A stretch of 64,000 bases of DNA, taken from Methanospirillum stamsii. Lineage in GTDB: Archaea; Halobacteriota; Methanomicrobia; Methanomicrobiales; Methanospirillaceae. The stretch is from positions 2,170,001 to 2,234,000 of the forward strand of contig NZ_CP176366.1 in assembly GCF_046244385.1 (NCBI RefSeq), given 5' to 3'. The notes beneath the pieces were generated by a model that worked only from the letters and a program-made list of their open reading frames with translations, was not told the origin of the DNA and did not search any database. This document shows positions 55,113-63,855 of this stretch, in pieces. The translations under genes were made by a program, and so were the position numbers. Within the stretch, counting starts at the first letter, position 1, and each line of letters starts with the position of its first letter.

Positions 55113-56357
55113 TCACTGTTCAAGTATCCATTTCCAGACCGGCATTACCCTGATATTTTCAGCTGGTTGTTCTTCCTGATGGAGTGTCAATATATAGCCA
55201 TTTGAACCTGGAAACATATTATATGCCTCAATAACTCCATCGTACTCCCTTTTTTTATTTTCATCAGAGAGGTGCCAGCATACCTGGATTGCCATACATA
55301 CTCTCCCTTGCTCGACGACGATAAAATCACATTCGTATTGTCCTTTAAGCCAGTATAATTCATACCCTCTTCTGCATAGTTCCAGCCACACGATGTTTTC
55401 AAGGAGAAGGCCATAGTCGTCTGAAAATCTGAATGCTACGGCATTACGAAGTGCTGTATCAATCCCATAATATTTTTGGTTCCGTGAGAGTTGTTTCTTC
55501 ATTGAGTATTCAAAAGGAGAAAGACTTCCGATAAGATAACTATCTTCAAGATATCCAATCCAGTTTTTTAGGGAAACCGGGCTTTTCATCTGAACAATTG
55601 AAGCCAGCGACGTAAGACTTGCTTCTCTTGTCATGTTCGTATACAAGTATCTGCATAACAAACGAAATGCCTTGATTTCACGAATGGCATATCTGGCGAT
55701 GATATCACGAAACAGAATGTCGTCAAAGGTTCTTCGTAATATTTCGGGATCAGGATCTTTTAGAAATTCCGGAAATCCCCCGTCTTCAATGAACTGATAA
55801 AAAAGACGGAGAGCTGCAGCAGATTCAATGGTGGTATGGATGCCGGTTTTATTCCAGGTAAATTGATGAAAGGTACAATATTCATCAAATCCGAAAGGGT
55901 ATAATTCAATTCTTACATATCTCCCGGTCAGATGGGTTCCCAGTTCTTTACTCAGCATCTGTGCATTTGATCCGGTCAGAAAAATCCGGTATCCTTCATC
56001 ATGCATCCTTCGAACAACCCGTTCCCATCCGGGAATATTCTGGATTTCATCTAAAAATACCGTTCTTACTCCGGGAAATAATTCCTCCCAGATAAGGAGC
56101 AGAGATCCTAAGTCATCATTGGTGGCTCCGATTAGCCGGTCATCATCAGCATTCAGATATAAAAACGAAGGGAATCCAAGTGATAATTGTTTTATGAAGG
56201 TGGATTTCCCGGATCTGCGAACTCCTGAGATGATTACAATTCTGTTTCTGCTCCGGAACTGTTCAGGGTCAATTCTCCGGGGTATGCCGGGATCCTGATT
56301 AAGAAACCGTTAATGTTGATCTCCAATTACTTCTTTAAGGATATGATAAGCTATCAT
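55113..56357 (-). pseudogene. AAA+ ATPase of the DUF4143 family with an in-frame TAA
   Basis: An ATG at 56357 starts MIAYHILKEVIGDQH, then an in-frame TAA (56310-56312), then RFLNQDPGIPRRIDPEQ, the P-loop VIISGVRRSGKSTF and Walker B TVFLDEIQNIPGW. The DUF4143 nuclease-like C-terminus follows (GYLEDSYLIGSL, then KGQYECDFIVVEQG). No ATG/GTG/TTG lies between the TAA and the P-loop. The longest proper frame (MHDEGYRIFLTGS, from 56006) lacks the P-loop. Full length would be 414 codons, normal for the family. Probably inactive unless the stop is read through. Confidence 0.75.
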
Positions 56358-56518
56358 ATATTATCAATAAACAAAAATCTTTTTTTGTTTATTAGTAATA
56401 AAAGTATGGTGGAATTGCCTTACGACAAATCACCAGATTGTCCAGTTGGCTTTTATTTAGGGTGGGTTTTGAACCGTTTGCATTACTCTTCAATGAATAG
56501 GGAAAAATCTGGGATTTT

Positions 56519-58291
56519 CTAAAACCTGTTCGGATCTGTCATAACATCAATAATAACCGGACAATCCTGACTTAGTGCCCATTTTATCGCTGGTGCAAGT
56601 TCATGCGGATTTTTCACCAAAATTCCTTCACCTCCACAGGATTTGGCATACATGGCAAAATCAGGATTATGAAGAGTTGTTGCATAGTTCGGATATTGCT
56701 CAATCTGTTGTTCAACCCGGATCATTCCAAGTTCATGATTATTTAAAATGATCACGACCATAGGAAGGTGGTATTTTACAGCAGTAACAAAATCCCCCAT
56801 TGCCATAGCAAATCCGCCGTCGCCTGTGATACAAAACACTGGTTTATCTGGGCATGCGATTTTTCCTGCGATGGCTCCAGGAAATCCAAACCCCATTGTT
56901 GCAAGGTATCCGGACATGATAAATTTCTGGCCGTTCATTCTGAAATTTCTGCCAAACCACCATCCATTTTCACCAACATCAAGGGATATTATCGCTCCTG
57001 CCGGGATCTCCTGAGAAAGGACTTCCATGATATAGGGAGGGCGGAGAGGGACTGATGTGTCACTGGCTTCAGATCTACGGGCTGTTTCCCACGGTGTTTT
57101 TGTTATGCTGGTCCGTTCCATGGCAGTAGAGTGGGATGATTGTGGTATTTTTGAAAGCAGATCTGATAGGACCTGTCCAACATCTCCAAAAACCGGGAGA
57201 GAATTTTTTCCTTTTCCCAGACGTATAGGATCATTATCAACCTGAATAATTCTGAGATTTTCAGGAACCCTGGTCATTTTAGAGAAACCAACACCAAGTG
57301 TTATAAGAAGGTCGGTGTGTTCCACCATTTCACGAGCTTGTGCTGATCCGACTGTTCCTAAAATGCCTGCATACAATGGATGATTCTCAGGTAGTATTCC
57401 TTTTGCACGGAATGTAGAAAGAATTGGTGCATCAATTCTTGCGGCAAATGACACCAGCAATTCCTGGTATTGAAATGCTCCCCATCCGGCAAGAATTACT
57501 GGTAATTTTGCTGAATGAATCTCCTTAATTACTATATCCATGGTATTTTTATCCGGCCGGATTATCAAAGACGGGATTGTTCCCCTGATATCAGTATACT
57601 CAGGGTCAACCGTTTCTTTCTGAATATCATTTGGAACAGATATCTGGGCTACTCCTTTTCTGACAACAGCATGTTGTACTGCCATTGTTAATATCCTGGC
57701 TGCCATTTTTTTATCATATATTGTATTGTTGAAAACTGTGATAGGTCTGAAAAAGCCATCCTGATCTATCTCCTGAAAACCCCCAGGACCTGCATATTGC
57801 ATCTCAACCTGCCCGTTTAATGAAAGAACAGATGCCCTGTCTTCTTTAGCATCATACAGGCCGGTTGCCAGATTGGTAGCCCCGGGTCCTGCAATCGTCA
57901 CACATGCTGCGATTTTTCCCGTTAGTTTATTGTACGCAGAAGCTGCCATTGCAGCATTCTCTTCATGACGGAACAGAAAAAACCGGGTATTATTGTTTTT
58001 ACGAATGGCATCAATAATTCCAAGACTACTGGTTCCAGGAACTCCAAAATAATCAGTGATGCCAAAATGGACAAGATTTTGAATTAATACTTCTGATACG
58101 GTGGGAAGAGAGGATGTTTCCTGTTCGATAGGCTGCATTAGTTCAAATGCACGTTTTTCTGCATGGCATACCGGACAAAGCCATGTTTCTGGAAGTTTGG
58201 TGAATGGTGTCTCCGGGGGGACATTTGTCTGAGGATCCCCGTATTTTTCCTGATAGAGATATCCGCAGATTTTGCATTTCCATATGGCCAT
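56519..58291 (-). CDS. Rubredoxin-ThDP enzyme fusion (acetolactate-synthase/pyruvate-oxidase-like)
   Basis: A 590-residue fusion. Residues 1-52 are a rubredoxin domain with the four iron ligands Cys6, Cys9, Cys39 and Cys42. Residues 62-590 are a complete thiamine-diphosphate enzyme: Glu110/111 in FLFRHEENAAMAAS, FAD/dimer segment ITIAGPGATNLATG-like (VTIAGPGATNLATGLYDA), and the ThDP-Mg motif GDGGFAMAMGDFVTAVKYH to LNN. It resembles acetolactate synthase and pyruvate oxidase, but the fused rubredoxin implies single-electron transfer, perhaps to or from the flavin. The reaction is not known from sequence. No ilvN regulatory subunit is next to it. Confidence 0.88.
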   Translation of the reverse strand: MAIWKCKICGYLYQEKYGDPQTNVPPETPFTKLPETWLCPVCHAEKRAFELMQPIEQETSSLPTVSEVLIQNLVHFGITDYFGVPGTSSLGIIDAIRKNNNTRFFLFRHEENAAMAASAYNKLTGKIAACVTIAGPGATNLATGLYDAKEDRASVLSLNGQVEMQYAGPGGFQEIDQDGFFRPITVFNNTIYDKKMAARILTMAVQHAVVRKGVAQISVPNDIQKETVDPEYTDIRGTIPSLIIRPDKNTMDIVIKEIHSAKLPVILAGWGAFQYQELLVSFAARIDAPILSTFRAKGILPENHPLYAGILGTVGSAQAREMVEHTDLLITLGVGFSKMTRVPENLRIIQVDNDPIRLGKGKNSLPVFGDVGQVLSDLLSKIPQSSHSTAMERTSITKTPWETARRSEASDTSVPLRPPYIMEVLSQEIPAGAIISLDVGENGWWFGRNFRMNGQKFIMSGYLATMGFGFPGAIAGKIACPDKPVFCITGDGGFAMAMGDFVTAVKYHLPMVVIILNNHELGMIRVEQQIEQYPNYATTLHNPDFAMYAKSCGGEGILVKNPHELAPAIKWALSQDCPVIIDVMTDPNRF

Positions 58292-58359
58292 GATCTCCTC
58301 ATTATCAATACAGTTGTTTCAATGTTGTGATCCAGGAAAACTCCGTCTCTACCGGGTAA

Positions 58360-59568
58360 TTAAATCTTCCTTACACACCCACATTTCCTCGCCATTTCAG
58401 CAACCTTTGTCGCAACTGCCTGTGCAACCCCCCGGTCAAGTGGGTCCGGAAGAATCCTGTCCGGAGTCGGATCATTAATGTACTCGGCAATTGCATACGC
58501 TGCAGCAACTTTCATCTCTTCAGTTATCCTTGTTGCCCCGGCATCCAGAGCCCCCCTGAACACTCCCGGAAATACAAGAACATTATTGACCTGGTTCGGA
58601 TAATCTGACCGCCCGGTTCCGATGATGGCTGCACCACCTGCTTTTGCTTCGTCCGGCATTATCTCCGGAGTCGGGTTTGCAAGGGCCAACACAATTGGAT
58701 CCTTGTTCATGGTCCGGACCATCTCTCTTGTCACCAGGTTCCCGCTCGAAACACCGATAAAGACATCAGCACCTATTAATGCATCAGCCAGAGTTCCTTT
58801 CCGGAGATCCTGGTTTGTTTCATCTCCGAGGAGGTATTTGTAGATGTTATGGTACAAACCCGGTCTTCCCCGGTAAATAATACCGGTCCGGTCACAGACC
58901 GTGAGTTCTTTTACTGCATGGCATTCTTCTCCCTCGTACCCGATACACTTGAGCAGCCTGCAAACGGCATATCCGGCAGCTCCTGCCCCGGACACAACAA
59001 CGGAGAGTTCTTTGTATTTTTTATCGGTCACTCTGCAGGAATTAAGAAGAGCAGCCATAACTGCGATAGCTGCACCGTGCTGGTCATCATGCATGACCGG
59101 AATACCAAGGTCCTGAAGTTCCTCTTCTATCTCAAAACAATGGGGAGCCGCGATATCTTCCAGGTTAATCCCTCCGAATACCGGAGCAATGCTTCTGATA
59201 TGGCTGATAAGATCATCATGGTCTCCTTTGATACAGATGGGAAATGCATCTATTCCGGCAAATTCCTTGAAAAGAATTGCCTTTCCTTCCATGACCGGAA
59301 TTGCAGCGTACGGGCCGATATTTCCAAGACCCAGAACCGCGGTACCATCGGTGACGATTGCGATACTGTTATGCTTTAACGTGCAGGAAAAAGCCCTTCT
59401 TTCATCTTCCGCAATATACCTGCATACATGAGCAACTCCCGGGGTGTATGCTGTTGACAGATCCTCCCTGGTCTTTACCGGCACCTTTGAAGAGATTGCC
59501 AGTTTCCCATGATTATCCAGGTGGAGAGCGAGTGATTTTTGCGCAATTTCCTCGCGGTCAATATCCAT
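58360..59568 (-). CDS. NAD(P)-dependent malic enzyme
   Basis: Converts malate to pyruvate and CO2. The 402-residue protein is of the short bacterial/archaeal form: LSTAYTPGVAHVCRYIAEDE, catalytic Lys in LFKEFAGIDAFPICIKG, metal site MHDDQHGAAIAVMAALL and the Rossmann VVSGAGAAGYAVCRLL. C-terminus ends in a Cys-rich MARKCGCVRKI. Start ATG at 59568. About 310 bases upstream lies a promoter element shared with the mevalonate operon. Confidence 0.95.
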   Translation of the reverse strand: MDIDREEIAQKSLALHLDNHGKLAISSKVPVKTREDLSTAYTPGVAHVCRYIAEDERRAFSCTLKHNSIAIVTDGTAVLGLGNIGPYAAIPVMEGKAILFKEFAGIDAFPICIKGDHDDLISHIRSIAPVFGGINLEDIAAPHCFEIEEELQDLGIPVMHDDQHGAAIAVMAALLNSCRVTDKKYKELSVVVSGAGAAGYAVCRLLKCIGYEGEECHAVKELTVCDRTGIIYRGRPGLYHNIYKYLLGDETNQDLRKGTLADALIGADVFIGVSSGNLVTREMVRTMNKDPIVLALANPTPEIMPDEAKAGGAAIIGTGRSDYPNQVNNVLVFPGVFRGALDAGATRITEEMKVAAAYAIAEYINDPTPDRILPDPLDRGVAQAVATKVAEMARKCGCVRKI

Positions 59569-59743
59569 AGCAAGAAAGTCTCACCGGCCGGATATGAATC
59601 TTTGGGAATGGAAAAAAAGGGGAAAATCCGGGGTTCTGGTACGGATTTACCTTGAATGGTTTGCTCATGATAATTGTCGATGAAAAACAGCAATCTGGTG
59701 CTACGTAATTAAATGACTGAAAGAAGAGAGCGTTGCATGAAAA

Positions 59744-59759
59744 CCGGGGAATTCCCCGG
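59744..59759. repeat. Perfect 16-bp palindrome CCGGGGAATTCCCCGG
   Basis: Lies in the 417-base gap between malic enzyme and DUF35, within a likely leader of the malic enzyme transcript. As RNA it would form a GC-rich hairpin; as DNA an operator. The rest of the gap has no accepted gene (a 103-codon frame at 59558-59869 looks non-coding). Confidence 0.5.
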
Positions 59760-59876
59760 AAAGAGGAGGATGTTATGAACGCTATAAGTTCGGAGGTAGT
59801 TATCCGGAAACAATCCGGAAATTCTCCTGCCATCCCGGGGGGTGGCGGTGTGATAAGTAATACTACCATCCAGGGG

Positions 59877-59906
59877 GTTATATAATTAACGTAGTGTCCA
59901 TCGACA
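59877..59906 (-). promoter_or_regulatory. Shared promoter element, copy A
   Basis: Read on the minus strand: TGTCGATGGACACTACG then TTAATTATATAAC. Twenty-six of 30 bases equal the element at 63318-63347, including the complete TATA sequence. Downstream bases also resemble each other (CCCCTGnATnnTAGT). Expected transcription starts near 59856 and points to malic enzyme. Confidence 0.65.
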
Positions 59907-59985
59907 GATACAAAGCGTGCCTATAAATCCGATGCTATGGACAACGTGGGAAAAACTGAAAAACGAAGAAAAACAGATAAAAAAG

Positions 59986-60375
59986 TTAGGCCGGGACAAA
60001 TTTTGTCCCATAATGGATTGCGCCGCTGGATCCTTCTTCTCCGAGTTTCCTGAAGACCCTCTTTACCGGCATGCCGATTTTTACCTTATCAATGTCGCAT
60101 ATCAGGTGAGTGGTAAGCCGTGACCCCTCGTCAAGTTCGATGATTGCGAGGACATATGGAGTCAGGAGTTTGAAGTCGCCTGATGAACTCCGGATGATGG
60201 AGTACGTAACAACCTTTCCGGTTCCCTTGAACTGGTGATCAACAATCTTACCGTCTCTTCTGCAGTCCGGACAGAATGCACGGGGCGGGTAGAAATATTT
60301 CCCGCAGGTTGTGCAGTGTGTTCCGATAAGGTTGTACCGGTTCTGCTGTTTTCTCCAGAAACGTGCAACTGACAT
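59986..60375 (-). CDS. DUF35 (zinc ribbon-OB fold) acyl-CoA-associated protein
   Basis: 129 residues from MSVARFWRKQQNRYNLIG (60375), two bases after the thiolase stop. Zinc ribbon CTTCGKYFYPPRAFCPDC, then an OB fold with VVTYSIIRSSSGDF. In archaea this protein bridges acetoacetyl-CoA thiolase and HMG-CoA synthase so that the intermediate is channelled. Its place as last gene of the same operon fits exactly. Confidence 0.93.
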   Translation of the reverse strand: MSVARFWRKQQNRYNLIGTHCTTCGKYFYPPRAFCPDCRRDGKIVDHQFKGTGKVVTYSIIRSSSGDFKLLTPYVLAIIELDEGSRLTTHLICDIDKVKIGMPVKRVFRKLGEEGSSGAIHYGTKFVPA

Positions 60376-60376
60376 C

Positions 60377-61540
60377 TTATACCCTCCCGAATATGTGGCA
60401 GACAACCGTGGCTCCGGTACCCCCAACATTATGGGTCATTCCAATCTCGGTATCAATCTGCCGGCCTTTTGCATCGCCCCGGAGTTGTTTGACGGTTTCA
60501 TAGACCTGTTTGACACCGGTTGCACCAACCGGATGACCACAGGCCTTAAGGCCTCCACTTGGATTGATTGGGATCTTTCCGCCGATTGCGGTCTGTCCAT
60601 CTTCGGTCAGCTTACCTGCCTCACCCTTCTTACAGAACCCGAGATCCTCGATTGCACAGATCTCGGCAATAGTGAAACAGTCATGGACCTCGACAAACCC
60701 GATATCCTTCCGCTCAACACCTGCCATCTGAAATGCCCGGTTTCCTGCTGCAACGGTTGCATCAAGAGTGCAGATATCTTTCCTGTCATGAAGAGCAATA
60801 CTGCTAGAAGCCTGTCCACAACCAAGCACTTTAACCGGAGTGTCGGTAAATTCACGTGCCCGCTCAAGCGGTGCAAGGATAACTGCTGCTGCTCCGTCGG
60901 TAACCGGAGAACAGTCAAACAGGCGGAGAGGATCTGCAACGAGAGTTGAATTGAGAACGGTATCCAGGGTTATCGGTTTTCTGAACTGTGCATTCGGGTT
61001 TTTTGCACCGTTTTCGTGGTTCTTTACCGCAACCTGTGCAAGTTGTTCACGGGTCAAACCGTACCGGTTCATGTAGTCGGTTGCAATCATTGCATACAGA
61101 CCGGGGAAGGTAACTCCTGCAATACCCTCCCACTCTCTATCTGCTGCGGCTGCAAGAACATCGGTGGTGACCTCGGTTCCTACATCGGTCATCTTTTCGA
61201 CACCTGCTGCAACCACGATATCAGACATCCCCGATGCAACAGCGGTATATGCCTGTTTGAATGAGAGACCTCCGGATGCACAGGCTGCTTCCACACGGGT
61301 TGCCGGAATATTATTTGTTGCAAGTCCGGCGTAGTCGGCAATAAGAGCACCAATGTGTTCCTGCTCGACAAACCGCCCTGCACTCATGTTCCCGACAAAA
61401 ATCTCGTCTATCTGTTCACCGGAGATGTTTGCATCCTCGAGAGCAAGGGCTCCTGCTTCAACAAAGAGGTTCCTGAATGAACTCTCCCATTTCTCTCCGA
61501 ATTTTGTACAGCCTACACCGATTACTGCAACTTCTCTCAT
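60377..61540 (-). CDS. Acetyl-CoA C-acetyltransferase (archaeal thiolase)
   Basis: Condenses two acetyl-CoA to acetoacetyl-CoA, the first mevalonate step. 387 residues with nucleophile Cys87 in RVEAACASGGLSFKQAY, VEVHDCFTIAEI and the C-terminal NPSGGLKACGHPVGATGVKQ. The archaeal thiolase works as a complex with HMG-CoA synthase and DUF35. Its ATG overlaps the synthase stop (ATGA). Confidence 0.95.
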   Translation of the reverse strand: MREVAVIGVGCTKFGEKWESSFRNLFVEAGALALEDANISGEQIDEIFVGNMSAGRFVEQEHIGALIADYAGLATNNIPATRVEAACASGGLSFKQAYTAVASGMSDIVVAAGVEKMTDVGTEVTTDVLAAAADREWEGIAGVTFPGLYAMIATDYMNRYGLTREQLAQVAVKNHENGAKNPNAQFRKPITLDTVLNSTLVADPLRLFDCSPVTDGAAAVILAPLERAREFTDTPVKVLGCGQASSSIALHDRKDICTLDATVAAGNRAFQMAGVERKDIGFVEVHDCFTIAEICAIEDLGFCKKGEAGKLTEDGQTAIGGKIPINPSGGLKACGHPVGATGVKQVYETVKQLRGDAKGRQIDTEIGMTHNVGGTGATVVCHIFGRV

Positions 61541-62589
61541 TCCATCATCACCACTTTACCTTTGTGTTTTGCATAGACTGCATAGTCCACTAACTTCTTG
61601 TCTGCAAGGAGAGCAGACACAGTTGGTGCCGCATTCCGGTCAAAAACATCAGAATCAATTACGTCAGTGACGGTAAGGTCAAATGAATCGCTTCCGGAAC
61701 CAGATCCGTAACTGGTCATAAAAATCCTCTCGCCCGGTTTTGCAACGTCAAGGACGGCAGAAAGACCAACCATCGAGGCACCGGAGTAGGTGTTTCCGAG
61801 ATAAGTGACTGCAAGGCCAGCTTTTAACTGGTCCTTGGTGAATCCGAGCATGGAGGCTGCCTGCACCGGGAATTTGCCGTTTGGCTGGTGGAAGACTGCA
61901 TAGTTATAGTCGGATGGTTTTGTTCCCATCTTCTCAAGCATCATCTTTGATGCTCCGATAACATGCTTGAAATATGCCGGTTCTCCGGTGAACCTTCCGC
62001 CATGTCTTGGATATGGCTTGTTTTCACGTCTCCAGAAGTCCGGGGTATCAGTGGTGAATGAACAGGTATGGTTGATTTCTGCAATCGGGTCTTTGTTCCC
62101 GATAATCATGGCCGCTCCACCTGCTGCTGCGGTATATTCGAGTGCATCGCCAGGTTCTCCCTGGGCAACATCTGCACCTATTGCAACCGAATAGGTGACC
62201 ATATCAGATTTTACAAGGCCCATTGAGGTCTGGATTGCTGCAGTTCCTGCTTTACATGCAAACTCATAGTCTGCTGCTGTCATAACAGGAGTTGCACCGA
62301 TTGCTTCACCAACCGTTACTGCTGAAGGTTTCACCGCATAAGGGTGTGACTCGGACCCGACATAAATAGCACCAATCTCTACCGGATCTATCTTCCGTCT
62401 TGCCATCGCAGCCCGAGCAGCTTCAACGGAGATGGTTATCGTGTCTTCATCCATGTCAGGCAGTGCCTTTTCATAAACGCCAAGGCCACGGGAGATCTCA
62501 GTGCCGTTTGCACCCCACACCCGGGCAATCTCTTCTACTTTTATACGGTAGCGTGGAATGTATGCACCGTACGAGATGATTCCTACCAT
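61537..62589 (-). CDS. Hydroxymethylglutaryl-CoA synthase
   Basis: 350 residues from MVGIISYGAYIPRYRIKVEE (62589), overlapping the regulator's last codons by seven bases in another frame. Catalytic Cys112 lies in YEFACKAGTAAIQTSMG, with YAVFHQPNGKFPVQAA supplying the His. It makes HMG-CoA for archaeal lipid precursors. The frame is open 17 codons upstream, but those are inside the regulator gene. Confidence 0.96.
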   Translation of the reverse strand: MVGIISYGAYIPRYRIKVEEIARVWGANGTEISRGLGVYEKALPDMDEDTITISVEAARAAMARRKIDPVEIGAIYVGSESHPYAVKPSAVTVGEAIGATPVMTAADYEFACKAGTAAIQTSMGLVKSDMVTYSVAIGADVAQGEPGDALEYTAAAGGAAMIIGNKDPIAEINHTCSFTTDTPDFWRRENKPYPRHGGRFTGEPAYFKHVIGASKMMLEKMGTKPSDYNYAVFHQPNGKFPVQAASMLGFTKDQLKAGLAVTYLGNTYSGASMVGLSAVLDVAKPGERIFMTSYGSGSGSDSFDLTVTDVIDSDVFDRNAAPTVSALLADKKLVDYAVYAKHKGKVVMME

Positions 62590-63293
62590 TTTTCTTCCCT
62601 CAGTCTTTCCACGATGTCTTCGATTTCGTGTGTTGTGCACATCAGGGTAATGTTATCCTTTTCTGCCATTTTTGGCACAATTGGATGAACTTTCTCTGAA
62701 TCAATACCATGGAGAACTACGCACCGGGGCTTGAAGGGAGTAACCCGGATTGCCACCATCGGTGACTTTCCGTTTGAAACTCCGGTAAAAATGAGCGCCC
62801 GCTCAGTGCTCCATCCGTATATCCGGTTAAATTCGCTTGCGGTAAGGTTCATAATTGCCTTGAGGCTGTCAATTACCGTATACCCGTAAATGCTCAGATT
62901 TACCTGGCCGGAAATAACCTCGGCACCAATTACGTTTGCGAATGTTGACAGGTCGATGGGATTTTTGTAATCGTGAAGGTCGTAGATTACCCCGTCTCCA
63001 ATTTCAGCAAAGAGGAGAGATGCATACTTGTGAATGTACCTCCCACCCTTTCCTTCATCAATGGCAAGAATACTGTCAACAATCCGGCCGATAATTGCAG
63101 TGCCCGGACTTTTCCTCCTTCCGCTCTCGTAGTCACTTATGACAGACGGCGATACGCCAAGATATTCGGAGAGCTGACCCTGGGAAATGTCAAAACTCAG
63201 TCGCCATTTCTTCAGGGTTTTTCCCGGAGAATCAGAAAGAGTTATCTCCCCCGCCATCTTCTCCGCGAGCCGATGACGAAGTCCCGATTCCAT
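62583..63293 (-). CDS. HTH transcriptional regulator of the mevalonate operon
   Basis: 236 residues. An Xre-type helix-turn-helix (FDISQGQLSEYLGVSPSVIS, then DYESGRRKSPG) at residues 35-65 is followed by a C-terminal domain with STERALIFTGVSNGKSPMVA, which may bind a CoA ester or other ligand (family COG1709). It is conserved next to HMG-CoA synthase in methanogens, so it most likely controls this operon. The TATA lies about 30 bases before the ATG, so the mRNA should be almost leaderless. Stop is TAG. Confidence 0.9.
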   Translation of the reverse strand: MESGLRHRLAEKMAGEITLSDSPGKTLKKWRLSFDISQGQLSEYLGVSPSVISDYESGRRKSPGTAIIGRIVDSILAIDEGKGGRYIHKYASLLFAEIGDGVIYDLHDYKNPIDLSTFANVIGAEVISGQVNLSIYGYTVIDSLKAIMNLTASEFNRIYGWSTERALIFTGVSNGKSPMVAIRVTPFKPRCVVLHGIDSEKVHPIVPKMAEKDNITLMCTTHEIEDIVERLREEKW

Positions 63294-63317
63294 GTTAGTA
63301 CACTAGGATGCAGGGGA

Positions 63318-63347
63318 GTTATATAATTAACGAAGGTTCAATCGACA
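63318..63347 (-). promoter_or_regulatory. Shared promoter element, copy B (mevalonate operon)
   Basis: Read on the minus strand: TGTCGATTGAACCTTCG then TTAATTATATAAC, with the TATA at 63319-63326. It is 25 bases before the regulator start. The second copy is at 59877-59906. The upstream half (TGTCGAT) is a candidate BRE-flanking operator for the regulator itself. Confidence 0.75.
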
Positions 63348-63367
63348 AAGAGCGTAATACGATCCGG

Positions 63368-63682
63368 TTACAATTGCCCTTCCTCTTTGGCTCTCCTTGT
63401 TAAACAGGCTTTCATCTTCTCCAGCACTTGTTTAGCCTCTTCCTCAGTTACACCGGGATCGCGGAATCTGAAATACCGTTCACAGGGCATTTCATCACAC
63501 TGACCACAATGGTCCAGATGTTTCATGTTAACACAGCAATCATAAACCGGACAGGTTTCAATATCAACATATTCTGCCCAGAATATTGCCCCCTCTGATT
63601 CATCGCATCCCTGGCAGTCTTTTTCGTAATGGTCGCATTCATCACAATACAAACCACATACGGTTGGAATTAATCCGGACAT
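63368..63682 (-). CDS. DUF3795 cysteine-rich protein
   Basis: 104 residues with the DUF3795 pattern: VCGLYCDECDHYEKDCQGCD, then CPVYDCCVNMKHLDHCGQCD and MPCERYFRFRDPG. The eleven or so cysteines probably bind zinc or an iron-sulphur cluster. Function is unknown. It is on the same strand as the mevalonate operon and ends 75 bases before it starts. Confidence 0.85.
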   Translation of the reverse strand: MSGLIPTVCGLYCDECDHYEKDCQGCDESEGAIFWAEYVDIETCPVYDCCVNMKHLDHCGQCDEMPCERYFRFRDPGVTEEEAKQVLEKMKACLTRRAKEEGQL

Positions 63683-63855
63683 GGATAATAGTCTGGTCCG
63701 GAAGTGAATTAATCTCTTTGTCAGGATATTTTAAATGCGAAATTTTGCATATTTTATAAAAAACAACCAATAATTTTTAGCTTTTTGTTCAATAATTTTA
63801 TGGTATGGAACATCGATAGAACATTTGTCTGATAGTCAGACAAGAGGAGATAGAC

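Noticed and set aside
59558..59869. A 103-codon minus-strand frame between the shared promoter and malic enzyme
   Set aside because: Its start lies within about 10 bases of the TATA box, so upstream of the expected transcript start; composition is not protein-like.
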